Source: SB11 sp943370295
GTDB lineage: Bacteria; Bacteroidota; Bacteroidia; UBA8524
Reading direction: 5' to 3'
NCBI GenBank assembly: GCA_943370295.1
Contig: CALRQL020000011.1
Span: 41,352-105,351, forward strand
Length of the DNA: 64,000 bases
The position numbers were made by a program, and so were the translations under genes. The notes beneath the pieces are model-generated. The model saw only the letters and a program-made list of their open reading frames with translations, did not search any database and had not been told where the DNA came from. This document shows positions 53,108-61,773 of the stretch, piece by piece. The first letter of the stretch is position 1. Every line of letters starts with the position of its first letter.

Positions 53108-53353
53108 ATGAACTCTAACTTTACTACTAATGATTTACTGCTGTTTTTGTATGGCGAGATGAATGCTGACAAGGCCGCAGTACTTACCGAACAACTAATT
53201 ACCGATGTTGCTTTGAGGGCAGAGTTCCAGAAGTTGAAAGAAACTAAAGAACGACTGGATGCTGAGCAGTTTGAGCCGGATGCCACTACAATAAACATGG
53301 TGATGGATTACTCGGCAAGTTATCACTCGGCCCCCGAGCACCACGCGGAATAG
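53108..53353 (+). CDS. Small protein downstream of ECF sigma factor, possible anti-sigma
   Basis: An 81-residue acidic protein (FTTNDLLLFLYGEMNADKAAVLTEQLITDVALRAEFQKLKETKERLD). The opening DLLLFLYGEM...A..E..L..D..L+.E.. pattern resembles the cytoplasmic start of anti-sigma factors, but there is no zinc-binding HxxxCxxC and no membrane segment. Its position directly after the sigma gene makes a regulatory role likely; this is inference. Confidence 0.65.
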   Translation: MNSNFTTNDLLLFLYGEMNADKAAVLTEQLITDVALRAEFQKLKETKERLDAEQFEPDATTINMVMDYSASYHSAPEHHAE

Positions 53354-53454
53354 CGTATCTACCCTATATAGTTTTAGGCAAGTTTTTTATTTGCCCTGCA
53401 AGCTGTGTGTAATCCGTATTAGGCCAATCTCTTAAAATTCCCTTATTTTGCTTT

Positions 53455-54111
53455 GTGCAAAAAAGCGAACGATTTAAAAAATTCATCGAATTTCAGCTCG
53501 AGAACCATCCGCAAGTAGAAACCGAATTGCATTATACCAACCCGTTTGAATTGTTGGTAGCGGTTATTTTATCAGCCCAATGCACCGATAAAAGGGTAAA
53601 CATTGTTACCCCGGCCTTATTTGCAGCATTTCCAAATCCTGAAGCTCTTGCTGCAACCAACTTTGATGAGTTGTTTCCCTATATCAAATCCATCAGTTAT
53701 CCCAATAACAAAACCAAGCACCTGATTGGCATGGCTAATATGCTGCTGAATGATTTTGGCGGCGAAATACCTGCTGATATTAAAGAGTTGCAAAAGTTGC
53801 CCGGAGTGGGGCGTAAAACAGCCAATGTAATAGCCAGTGTGATTCACAACATGCCCGCAATGGCTGTTGATACACACGTTTTCAGAGTATCTGCAAGAAT
53901 TGGATTAACTACCAATGCTAAAACCCCGCTTGAAACTGAGAAGCAGCTGGTGAAGTATATACCCGAAAAACACATTGCTACGGCCCATCATTGGCTTATT
54001 TTACACGGTAGGTATGTGTGTGTAGCCCGCAAGCCCAAATGTGAAATATGCGGTATGAGCAGCTTTTGCAAATACTTTGAGAAGAATATTGCTAAAGGGA
54101 TTGTGAGCTGA
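53455..54111 (+). CDS. nth: Endonuclease III
   Basis: A 218-residue base-excision-repair glycosylase/AP lyase. The helix-hairpin-helix LPGVGRKTANVI carries the catalytic Lys; Asp is in MAVDTHVFRVSARI; the four Cys of CVARKPKCEICGMSSFC (C-x6-C-x2-C-x5-C) bind a 4Fe-4S cluster. It starts with GTG; no ATG fits upstream. The GTG is 4 nt after TTATTTTG, close to a -7 element, so the mRNA may be leaderless. Convergent with the SanA-like gene. Confidence 0.95.
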   Translation: MQKSERFKKFIEFQLENHPQVETELHYTNPFELLVAVILSAQCTDKRVNIVTPALFAAFPNPEALAATNFDELFPYIKSISYPNNKTKHLIGMANMLLNDFGGEIPADIKELQKLPGVGRKTANVIASVIHNMPAMAVDTHVFRVSARIGLTTNAKTPLETEKQLVKYIPEKHIATAHHWLILHGRYVCVARKPKCEICGMSSFCKYFEKNIAKGIVS

Positions 54112-54113
54112 TT

Positions 54114-54764
54114 TTACAGTTTGATTTGTACAGGCTCTCCTAAAAACTTAGGGTTCTTTTTCAGCACATAAATATCTAAAATAGCCTTTACACGGGCAAA
54201 ATACTCCCGTATTTGGGTGCGCAACCCATAGTAATTATCAACGTTTTGAGCGTTGTAGGCAGAAATATTTAGCCCGTAGCAAGAAGCTAGAAAGACGGCT
54301 CTTTCGTTATGAAACTCTTGTGATATCACAACAAAATTTGTTTGCCCGAACACTTTCCAGCAGCGGATAATGGAGTCTAAGGTTCTGAAACCTGCATAAT
54401 CCAATGTGATGCAACTATCCGGTACCCCGGCGGCAATAAGAGCTTGTCTCATGTCCTCGGGTTCATCGTACCCTTTTATATGATTATCACCGCTTACCAG
54501 CAGATGTTTCACTTTGCCTGATTTAAAGAGTTCAACAGCCGCTTTTATGCGGTATTCAAAGTATAAATTATTATGTCCGTTTATTAGTTTGCGTGAAGTG
54601 CCTAATACCAACCCCACATTGGTTGCAGGAACCTCCGCAGCGGTTTTGTAAAGGTGGTTTTTTGCTTTTGACTCCACATGATGATTAGCCCAAGCAATAA
54701 ATGCTGTGATAACGGCTAAGAAAAGCAGAAAGTATAGGAATATCTTTTTGTACAGCTTTTTCAT
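54114..54764 (-). CDS. SanA/YdcF-like (DUF218) envelope protein
   Basis: A 216-residue protein with one N-terminal membrane segment (IFLYFLLFLAVITAFIAWANHH) and a DUF218 domain: VGLVLGTSRKLINGHNNLYFEYRIKAAVELFKSGKVKHLLVSGDN, EPEDMRQALIAAGVP, FVVISQEFHNERAVFLA. E. coli SanA affects envelope barrier function at high temperature; the reaction is unknown. The stops of this gene and nth are 2 nt apart. Confidence 0.9.
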   Translation of the reverse strand: MKKLYKKIFLYFLLFLAVITAFIAWANHHVESKAKNHLYKTAAEVPATNVGLVLGTSRKLINGHNNLYFEYRIKAAVELFKSGKVKHLLVSGDNHIKGYDEPEDMRQALIAAGVPDSCITLDYAGFRTLDSIIRCWKVFGQTNFVVISQEFHNERAVFLASCYGLNISAYNAQNVDNYYGLRTQIREYFARVKAILDIYVLKKNPKFLGEPVQIKL

Positions 54765-54939
54765 CAGTTCAAAAATATTTAAAAAAACACTCGGTAAATA
54801 TTTTTTTGAGGAAATATGATTGATTTGTTCCCCCTTGTGTAGTAAGGTTTTTAGCCTGTGATTTACGGATTGGCATAAAAAGTGTATTCTATACTATACA
54901 AAATCTTAGCAGCCGCTAAGAGGAAAGGAGAAAACAATT

Positions 54940-55689
54940 ATGAAAAAAATCTACACAACTCTCGCGCTTATTTTGTTTTTTACTGCTGCTTTTGCACAAT
55001 GGGGAAGCGGATTTCACAATCACCAACAAAACAATCAGGTTTACTATCCTGCAAACTCAACTACAGCCGCGCTGCATCTTACCTTTCCTTCAACAAATAA
55101 CTACACCATTACTATTGGGGCAAAAAGCCTTAACTTTTACGGTAGCCAGTTTTTTCTTGAAAACATGAGTGCCGGCTTGCAAATGGTGAGCGTACGTTAT
55201 CTTACAACCACAGCTAACGGCAGTGCATGGCAAACTACTTATAACGGTGCTGTGAACTTTGAGGCCAATACCCGATTGTTTGCAACCGTTGATGCCTATG
55301 GGGTGTTGCGCATTACCCAACGTGAGGCAATAGGGCAGGTGCCTCCTATTAATCTTCAGCCTGTGCCAAATGTGTGTCCTGCCCCTCAGCAACCGCAAAT
55401 TACATTTGCTACCCAACAACAAGCTGATGACCTGGTGAAGCGTCTTAAGAATGTTACGTTTGACAGTAAAAAGGTACTAACCGCTAAAAACGCCTTAAAG
55501 AGCAATCACTTTACCGCCCAACAAGTGAAGCAGGTATTGTTAACCTTTTCATTTGACAGTTATAAACTGGATGTAGCAAAATATGCCTACGATATGAGCT
55601 ACGATAAAGCTAATTTTTTTGCAGTAGGTGATGCTTTTAGTTTTAACTCTTATGCTGACGAATTGGAGAAATACATTGCTTCTAAGTAA
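54940..55689 (+). CDS. DUF4476 secreted protein
   Basis: A 249-residue exported protein: signal MKKIYTTLALILFFTAAFAQ, a beta-rich middle (LHLTFPSTNNYTITIGAKSL, LRITQREAIGQ), a Pro-rich linker, then the helical DUF4476 domain (residues about 160-245: DDLVKRLKNVTFDSKKVLTAKNAL, QVKQVLLTFSFDSYKLDVAKYAY). Function unknown; the domain is common in Bacteroidota. A clear AAAGGAG precedes the start by 8 nt. Confidence 0.88.
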   Translation: MKKIYTTLALILFFTAAFAQWGSGFHNHQQNNQVYYPANSTTAALHLTFPSTNNYTITIGAKSLNFYGSQFFLENMSAGLQMVSVRYLTTTANGSAWQTTYNGAVNFEANTRLFATVDAYGVLRITQREAIGQVPPINLQPVPNVCPAPQQPQITFATQQQADDLVKRLKNVTFDSKKVLTAKNALKSNHFTAQQVKQVLLTFSFDSYKLDVAKYAYDMSYDKANFFAVGDAFSFNSYADELEKYIASK

Positions 55690-55714
55690 TTGATAGGTAG
55701 GTGTACATAATTTC

Positions 55715-55752
55715 AAAGCCCGAAGGTTGAAACAAACTTTCGGGCTTTTTTG
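55715..55752 (+). terminator. Terminator of the DUF4476 gene
   Basis: AAAGCCCGAAGGTT / AACTTTCGGGCTTT stem followed by a T run. Confidence 0.85.
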
Positions 55753-55854
55753 TGTTGAAATAGAGTTACGCCATGATGAAAAACTGGATTTTTAATAAAC
55801 GGATGAAGTAACGGGTTAAATTACCACCGTTGAGCACATTCTGAAAGCCACCGA

Positions 55855-58116
55855 TTACTTATCTAGCGCGTATCGGATACCAAAAAATCCTCTGGCTCCT
55901 TGCAGCGATGAATAATTATAGCTTGGGTCGAACGTGTAGCCGTTGGGATTGTTTACAGGGTCGGAAACATTTTTATCAAACGGGTCAAACGGACGCATGA
56001 TGGGATTTGCAGGCACAAAATCAAAGATGTTTTTTATCCCGCCATACAATTCAATCCCTTTTTTAAACTTCTTTGCCAGTTGTACGTTGGCAATGCAAAA
56101 CCATGGAGAATACTCAGGGCGGTAGTCGTTGGGTAAAACAGGCAACCGCATCGGGCCGCTCCACTTTCCTGTAAAATCAACCGTAAAATCTTTGGGGAGG
56201 CTGTAACTGGCCACAAAAGTTCCTGACCATTTGGGAGCATATAACTGTTGTGAACGGCTTAACCCGCTACCACTTCGGTTTTCCATTTGGTAAACATCCA
56301 TGTAGGTAACACCGGCCAATATCTTTAATGGAAATTTGAAAGTTAAATCCATGTTTAGTGAAATACCCTGTGATATTGCGTGTCCTCTTAAGTTATCGTA
56401 AATAATTTTATTGGGGTCGGTATCAAAATCACCTACAATTTTATTGGTAAAGTAAGAGTAAAAAGCAGTGGCATCAAACCCGATAAAAACCTTATCTGTG
56501 CGGGTTTTTACTTCATAGTTCACGTTACCGTTGAAAGAGCGTTCGGGGTTTAAGGCCTCAGTTATCAACACTTCTCTTGCCCCTGTCAGTGCGGCATGGT
56601 CTTCGGTAAACAAATTCACTACGCGATACCCCGTTCCAAAGCTTGCTCGCAGGGTATTTAAGAGGTTAGGCGAAAACTTATATGCTAAACGTGGCGAGTG
56701 CACACTGCCGTGGTTTTTATCATAATCGTAGCGGTATCCTGCAAGCAGTTTGTGTCTGGGATTAAGTTTCCATTCATCTTGTATAAACGCACCCGGCAAT
56801 GGAGTTATCGCAGGCTTGTTGGTAATACCGTCGGGTGCGGTTGTACCGGGTGTGTTATCGTCGTAGTAAGTGTAACGGAACGAACCGCCGGCCAGCAAAC
56901 TGTGCCCACCTTTTAGTTCTTTATCCCAATACATTTGTGCAAACGCTACCTGTTGGGTAGCCATATAGGGGATGTTGCCGTAATATGAGTTTTGGTTGTG
57001 CCAGTTATACGAAAATTGCGTAAACACCTTTTCCTTCATGGGCAACTGGTACATGCCAATTATTTCGGCACGTTTGGTATAAATGCTTTCCCCGTAAACA
57101 CTGTCACTACCCCGCCAATTCCTATCCCAATTGGTTTGTCCCCCCCAGCGGTCTTCATACACAAGGCGGGCAGCAATACTTGCAACGCGGTTTTCTTTGC
57201 GCTCAAAGTTCCATTTGTTGAACACAGAAATACGGTTTTGCAGCGTGATATCCGTAAAACCGTCGTTGTTTTTATCAATCGGGTTTTGGTAGTTAAAATA
57301 GTTGACACCCAACAAGCTGGTGGTTTTTCTTTTTGTGAACTTTACCGAAGCATCAGCACTGTATTCGCCGCAACTGGTAGCAAAAACATCGGCACTAATT
57401 AGCGGGGCGCGGGTTGGGTTTTTGGTAATAACGTTGATAATACCGCCCATAGCCTCTGACCCGTACAATGATGAGGCAGGGCCTTTTACCACTTCAATAC
57501 GTTCTACCAAACTGTTGGGAATACCGCTCAAACCATACACCGTAGAAAGCGAACTTACAATGGGCATACCGTCAATCAGTATCATGGTGTAAGGCCCCTC
57601 CATTCCGTTGATATGTATATCACCCGTGTTACAAACGTTGCAATTAAGCTGGGGCTGCACGCCGTTTACCATCCCTACGGCCTCAAAAAGGCTGGGCGTT
57701 GGGTTTTTCCTGAAAAGTTTAGGGGTAATGATTTCAACAGGGACAGGACTCTCGGCGCGGCTAACCTCTTTTAGGGTACCCGTTACAACAACTTCATTTG
57801 TTTGGGTTTCAGCTTCTAAAAGTTGAACATCGTGTGTAATTGTTTTCCCTGCTTTTATAGTTACTGTAGCCGTGTACTTTTGGTAGCCTAAGTAGCGTAC
57901 TTCCAGTTCATAGGTTCCCGTAGGCACGTTTTTTATTGTATAAGCACCCAACGTATCTGTGATAGCTCCAAGCAAGGTTGTTTTTATTGTAACGGTAGCA
58001 AATGCTACCGGTCCCTCTACCGATGTAACCGTCCCTTTCACAGTGCCGTTTTGACTCCATACAATATTGTACAGCAACGAAAGGGATATTACAACGGCGT
58101 ATTTTAAAAGTTTCAT
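55855..58116 (-). CDS. TonB-dependent outer-membrane receptor
   Basis: A 753-residue receptor. Signal peptide, then a carboxypeptidase-regulatory-like domain (GTVKGTVTSVEGPVAFATVTIKTT...LEVRYLGYQ), a plug (residues about 105-235: VVTGTLKEVSRAESPVPVEII, ILIDGMPIV, RIEVVKGPASSLYGSEAMGGIINVITK) and a 22-strand barrel ending GIRYALDK. The plug carries NCNVCNTGDIHINGM, a Cys-x2-Cys before the TonB plug core. It imports a large or scarce ligand with TonB energy; the ligand is not determined, though metal or siderophore transport is plausible. Regulation: a perfect promoter with an operator-like repeat in the spacer. Confidence 0.93.
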   Translation of the reverse strand: MKLLKYAVVISLSLLYNIVWSQNGTVKGTVTSVEGPVAFATVTIKTTLLGAITDTLGAYTIKNVPTGTYELEVRYLGYQKYTATVTIKAGKTITHDVQLLEAETQTNEVVVTGTLKEVSRAESPVPVEIITPKLFRKNPTPSLFEAVGMVNGVQPQLNCNVCNTGDIHINGMEGPYTMILIDGMPIVSSLSTVYGLSGIPNSLVERIEVVKGPASSLYGSEAMGGIINVITKNPTRAPLISADVFATSCGEYSADASVKFTKRKTTSLLGVNYFNYQNPIDKNNDGFTDITLQNRISVFNKWNFERKENRVASIAARLVYEDRWGGQTNWDRNWRGSDSVYGESIYTKRAEIIGMYQLPMKEKVFTQFSYNWHNQNSYYGNIPYMATQQVAFAQMYWDKELKGGHSLLAGGSFRYTYYDDNTPGTTAPDGITNKPAITPLPGAFIQDEWKLNPRHKLLAGYRYDYDKNHGSVHSPRLAYKFSPNLLNTLRASFGTGYRVVNLFTEDHAALTGAREVLITEALNPERSFNGNVNYEVKTRTDKVFIGFDATAFYSYFTNKIVGDFDTDPNKIIYDNLRGHAISQGISLNMDLTFKFPLKILAGVTYMDVYQMENRSGSGLSRSQQLYAPKWSGTFVASYSLPKDFTVDFTGKWSGPMRLPVLPNDYRPEYSPWFCIANVQLAKKFKKGIELYGGIKNIFDFVPANPIMRPFDPFDKNVSDPVNNPNGYTFDPSYNYSSLQGARGFFGIRYALDK

Positions 58117-58147
58117 AATTTGGCTCCGGGAATAAAATTTCCGTTTG

Positions 58148-58178
58148 CAAAAATATAAATTTAGACTCGTCTAACAAA
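58148..58178 (-). promoter_or_regulatory. Promoter of the TonB receptor
   Basis: Minus strand: TTTG (58175-58178), exactly 19 nt, TATTTTTG (58148-58155), the full consensus. The leader is about 28 nt and includes GGAG just before the ATG. Confidence 0.78.
58161..58174. promoter_or_regulatory. Operator-like inverted repeat in the receptor promoter
   Basis: TTAGAC-TC-GTCTAA occupies the spacer between the -33 and -7 boxes. This position suits a repressor that blocks polymerase; the form is reminiscent of DtxR/MntR-family metal-repressor sites. The regulator is not known. Confidence 0.55.
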
Positions 58179-58241
58179 TTATTTTGAAAAGACTTTTTAA
58201 ATTGGGAGTGATACGGACTGAAGTCCATATCTGTTAAAATT

Positions 58242-58279
58242 ACAAAAGCCTTCAGGACTTAAGTCCTGAAGGCTTTTGT
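58242..58279 (-). terminator. Perfect 38-nt palindrome, terminator of the amidohydrolase gene
   Basis: ACAAAAGCCTTCAGGACTT joined directly to its reverse complement, 23 nt after the amidohydrolase stop. It can end transcription from either side. Its core GGACTTAAGTCC recurs in the repeat at 59.6 kb. Confidence 0.8.
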
Positions 58280-58302
58280 TTGCGTAAGATTGTATAAAAA
58301 TA

Positions 58303-59499
58303 TTAGTTGTTAGTCAATTCTTTCACCGCCATCCAAGTCATTAAGCCTACGCCAAGTTCAAGGGCTGTTTCGTCAACATCAAAAGTAGGGGTGTGTACCG
58401 ATGAAGTAATGCCTTTTGCTTTATTGCCCGTACCCAAGCGGTAAAAACAACTGGGCACTACTTGACTGTAATAAGCAAAATCTTCCGAGGCCATCCAAAT
58501 ATCCAAATCCACAATGTTTTCTTTGCCTACAAATTCTTCGGCATAGCTGCGGGCTGCGGCAGTAAGGGCCTCGTCGTTCCTCAAAAACGGATACCCTTTG
58601 TGTATATCAAACACACAGCTTCCGCCCATACTTTCTGCAATACCTTCAGCCATTTTCACCATACGGCGATGGGCTTCGGCACGCCATTCCTCGTTCAGTG
58701 CGCGGAAAGTGCCCTCTATTTTTACCTCGTTGGGGATAATATTAGTAGCTCCGTTGGCTATCACCTTGCCAAAACTCAACACACAAGGGTCAAGCGGGCT
58801 GCTGTTGCGGCTGATAATTTGTTGCAAAGCCACAATAATATGGCTGGCAATCAATACAGGGTCTATATTTTGTTGGGGTTGTGCACCGTGTCCGCCTTTG
58901 CCTTTTACGGTTACATACAATTCATCGGCACTGGCCATGTACAACCCGCTGCGGAAACCGATTTTTCCGGCCTCAATTTGGGGCATTACGTGCTGGCCAA
59001 TCATCTTTTGTACTTTGGGAGCTTCAAGCACCCCTTCTTTTATAAGCAACGATGCACCGCCGGGTATTTTTTCTTCACCGGGCTGAAACACCAACTTTAT
59101 CGTACCTTCCAGTTGGTCTTTCAGTTGGTTTAATATACGGGCAGTACCCAGTAGCGATGAGGTGTGCACATCGTGTCCGCAGGCGTGCATTACCCCTTCG
59201 TTTTGCGATTTGTAGGGAACATCGTTGGCTTCAACAATGGGCAAAGCATCCATATCACCGCGCAAGGCAATAGTTTTGCTTTGCGGGTTACGCCCTTCAA
59301 TAATCGCTATCACACCTGTTTCAGCCTTACGCTCGAAGCGGGTAATGCCGTACTCGGTCAGTTTAGCCTCCACAAACTTTGCAGTTTCGTATTCTTGGTA
59401 CGAAAGCTCGGGGTGGCTGTGCAAATGGCGACGGTTGCCTATATTGTCGGAGCTATACTTGGCTGCTAACTCTTTTATTTGTGCCTTTAGTTGTTCCAT
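58303..59499 (-). CDS. M20 family metallopeptidase / N-acyl amino acid amidohydrolase
   Basis: A 398-residue zinc amidohydrolase of the M20D (hippurate hydrolase, IAA-amino acid hydrolase) group: RRHLHSHPELSYQEYET, GVMHACGHDVHTSSLLG, LVFQPGEEKIPGGASLLIKEG, the dimerisation GGHGAQPQQNIDPVLIASHI and ASEDFAYYSQ. It cleaves acyl groups from amino acids or N-acyl peptides; the substrate is not known. ATG at 59499 is preferred to an upstream TTG; the -7 element TACCTTTG (59506-59513) ends 6 nt before it, so the leader is minimal. Confidence 0.93.
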   Translation of the reverse strand: MEQLKAQIKELAAKYSSDNIGNRRHLHSHPELSYQEYETAKFVEAKLTEYGITRFERKAETGVIAIIEGRNPQSKTIALRGDMDALPIVEANDVPYKSQNEGVMHACGHDVHTSSLLGTARILNQLKDQLEGTIKLVFQPGEEKIPGGASLLIKEGVLEAPKVQKMIGQHVMPQIEAGKIGFRSGLYMASADELYVTVKGKGGHGAQPQQNIDPVLIASHIIVALQQIISRNSSPLDPCVLSFGKVIANGATNIIPNEVKIEGTFRALNEEWRAEAHRRMVKMAEGIAESMGGSCVFDIHKGYPFLRNDEALTAAARSYAEEFVGKENIVDLDIWMASEDFAYYSQVVPSCFYRLGTGNKAKGITSSVHTPTFDVDETALELGVGLMTWMAVKELTNN

Positions 59500-59557
59500 G
59501 ATGGGCAAAGGTAAAGAATTGCAGAATTGTTGATTTATTGATTTTAGGATTTGTTGC

Positions 59558-59733
59558 GATGGCGCTCTTTTGCTATGACAGGTTAAAACCTGTCACTTTT
59601 GTAATTACCTTTTTGCGAAGGACTTAAGTCCTTCGCAAAAAGGTAATTGGTATAAAGAGGGGTTTCAACCCCTTAGCCTTTGTGATTGCAATAAGAGGTA
59701 GTGCCTCAATATGATTGGTGAAAGAGCGCTATC
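59558..59733. repeat. Nested palindromic intergenic element
   Basis: Outer inverted ends GATGGCGCTCTTTT (59558-59571) and GAAAGAGCGCTATC (59720-59733) enclose three inner palindromes: GACAGGTT-AA-AACCTGTC, a perfect 46-nt palindrome at 59603-59648 (half-site AATTACCTTTTTGCGAAGGA plus CTT), and GGGGTT-TC-AACCCC. The core GGACTTAAGTCC is shared with 58242-58279. It looks like a dispersed intergenic repeat rather than a gene. Confidence 0.78.
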
Positions 59734-59768
59734 AGTATCTATTTAAAAACTGCGCTACATTTGCAATA

Positions 59769-60527
59769 ATGAGTTTAAAGACTGAAGTTCTAAATGCACT
59801 TGACAATTCACATGATGGGGGGTATAAGCGTTTTGTGTGGTTTAATGATATATACTCTTATCTAATTGGAAGCAGATTAAATGTATTTAAAGGGAAAGAG
59901 GAGACTTGGGCAATAGCCATAGAAAGAGTTGGTTTTAATCCAAGAGCAGGAAATATCTTTTTGTCGATAACGTACTTTGGTAATTGTTTAACCAATTTAG
60001 AAAGGTATAATAATTATGTATGTAATGATTATCAAATAGGTTTACTAAACGATGATGAAGTTGAGGAAACCATTGATGTTGATGTTTTAAAAGAAGATGC
60101 AAAACATTGGACAATAAGAGGCCAGAAAATCCCGCTGGTTTATACTAAAGCTGATTATAAAGATGCAGGTGTAAATATTAGCGATTATGATGCAAATGCA
60201 ATAGGTGTAGAGGCTGTAGCAAGGGTGATAGCGTATAAACACAAAACTATTTTTTGTGCTACCGACCAAGAGTTGTGTAAATCAATCCCAAGTAACTTAG
60301 ATAAGATATTAGTATTAGATGAATGGTATCACATAGATTACCAACGTTTTTCAAATGACTTTCATTCTGAATCAATGAATGGAGATGAAGATAATAACAA
60401 ACCGAGCAGTTATGAAACATGGCAAATGATAGCTGACGTTATTACAAGCGGTAATGCAAACTTATATAAGCCGACATTGAAACCAAATACCCATTGGAGC
60501 AACTATCCTGAGTCGGGAACTTTTTAA
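59769..60527 (+). CDS. Orphan protein of unknown function, AT-rich
   Basis: A 252-residue soluble protein, Asn/Asp/Tyr-rich, with GNIFLSITYFGNCLTNLERYNNYVCNDYQ, DAKHWTIRGQKIPLVYTK and SYETWQMIADVITSGNANLYKPTLKPNTHWSNYPESG. I recognise no known domain with confidence; the patterns recall small families of uncharacterised cytoplasmic proteins. The AT content is visibly higher than in its neighbours, and the gene sits just after a repeat element, so it may have been acquired. The start at 59769 follows a -7 element TACATTTG (59756-59763) by 5 nt. Confidence 0.65.
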   Translation: MSLKTEVLNALDNSHDGGYKRFVWFNDIYSYLIGSRLNVFKGKEETWAIAIERVGFNPRAGNIFLSITYFGNCLTNLERYNNYVCNDYQIGLLNDDEVEETIDVDVLKEDAKHWTIRGQKIPLVYTKADYKDAGVNISDYDANAIGVEAVARVIAYKHKTIFCATDQELCKSIPSNLDKILVLDEWYHIDYQRFSNDFHSESMNGDEDNNKPSSYETWQMIADVITSGNANLYKPTLKPNTHWSNYPESGTF

Positions 60528-60619
60528 AAGCAAGTGACGTAGGGAACATTTTTGTTTCTAAAAACCTTCCACCTTCTGCGTCAAAAAAACGTTAACAATT
60601 GCAATCGTTAATAATAAAG

Positions 60620-60650
60620 TTGGTACAAATGCTATTACTCAATATTTTTG
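60620..60650 (+). promoter_or_regulatory. Promoter of the TPR lipoprotein-thrS-infC series
   Basis: TTGG (60620-60623), 19-nt spacer, TATTTTTG (60643-60650). The expected start of transcription near 60655 lies after the ATG at 60629, supporting the later TTG start at 60677. Confidence 0.5.
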
Positions 60651-60676
60651 CACACCTTGCAACAAACGCAACACAC

Positions 60677-61768
60677 TTGATAAAAAGTATAAAATATATT
60701 ACCCCAAAACTGTTATTGGCAGCATTGCTGATGGCAGTATCGTTTTCGGCTTGTAAAAACAAACAGGGAGGCGAAGATGCTACAAAATCGCTGGAAGACA
60801 GCCTAGCTGAGAAGTATGGCAAAGGCTCGGAAGTGATTGCCCAATTGAACGAAGATATTGCCGGCTCTCCCAATAATCCTGAATTGTATTATCGTAGGGC
60901 AGTGCAATGGGCAAAGGAAGAAAACCCCGTAAAAGCTTTGCTGGATATTAAAAAGGCGGTAAGCATGGAGCCTGAAAATGCCTTATATAGGTTTGCCTTG
61001 GGCGAGGTGTATTTTGCAAACGATAGCGTAACGGGAGCAATGGCAGCCTTCAACAAGGCAGTGGAGTTGAAGCCCGATTTTACGGAAGCTTTATTAAAGC
61101 TGGGAGAACTACAAATGATTCTTTTTCAGTATAGCGAAAGCAATACGACATTTGATAAACTGCTGGAGGTTGACCCGAACAGTGCCGCCGCCTATTATTA
61201 CAAAGGACGCAACTATGTGGGGATGAAGGATACTGTGCGGGGGATTATTCAGTACAAAAAATCAGTATCGTTGGATAATGATTACTACGATGCGTATGTG
61301 CAACTTGGCAGTTTGTTTTCAGTGAAAGGAGGCAAAACCAATCTTAAACTTGCCGAAGAGTACTTTACCAATGCAATACGTATAAAAGAACTAAGTGCCG
61401 AGTCCTATTATGCAAGGGCTTTGGTGTATTATGATATGTCGGCGTTTGATATGAACGCGTATGATAAAGCAAGAGCCGATTATGAAAAGGTATTGGCTAT
61501 CGACCCTGATGATTACCGCCCGTATTCGGGCATTGGGTTGATAAACCTGAACCTTAACCAGTTTGAAAAAGCCATTGAAGCTTTTGATAAAGCATTGGTA
61601 ATGAAACCTGATTATGTGCGAGGATATTACCTGCGTGCATTAACGTATGAAAGCAAAGGAGACTATTCTAATGCGATAAAAGATTACGAACAGGTAGTAT
61701 CAATGGATGGCGATTATGTTGCAGCCAAAGAAGCTTTGGCTGAGTTGAAAAAGAAAACACGTAAATAA
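60677..61768 (+). CDS. TPR-repeat lipoprotein
   Basis: A 363-residue protein. The TTG start at 60677 gives a compact lipoprotein signal (IKSIKYITPKLLLAALLMAVSFSAC, cleavage before the Cys); the ATG at 60629 would precede the inferred transcription start. The mature part has about eight tetratricopeptide repeats (NPELYYRRAVQWAKEENPVKALLDIKKAV, ALYRFALGEVYFANDSVTGAMAAFNKAVEL, and so on). It is probably a periplasmic or outer-membrane assembly adapter. It ends 5 nt before thrS. Confidence 0.8.
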   Translation: MIKSIKYITPKLLLAALLMAVSFSACKNKQGGEDATKSLEDSLAEKYGKGSEVIAQLNEDIAGSPNNPELYYRRAVQWAKEENPVKALLDIKKAVSMEPENALYRFALGEVYFANDSVTGAMAAFNKAVELKPDFTEALLKLGELQMILFQYSESNTTFDKLLEVDPNSAAAYYYKGRNYVGMKDTVRGIIQYKKSVSLDNDYYDAYVQLGSLFSVKGGKTNLKLAEEYFTNAIRIKELSAESYYARALVYYDMSAFDMNAYDKARADYEKVLAIDPDDYRPYSGIGLINLNLNQFEKAIEAFDKALVMKPDYVRGYYLRALTYESKGDYSNAIKDYEQVVSMDGDYVAAKEALAELKKKTRK

Positions 61769-61773
61769 CAGCG

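Noticed and set aside
59715..59768. Longer start for the orphan gene
   Set aside because: It begins in the repeat and before the -7 element at 59756-59763.
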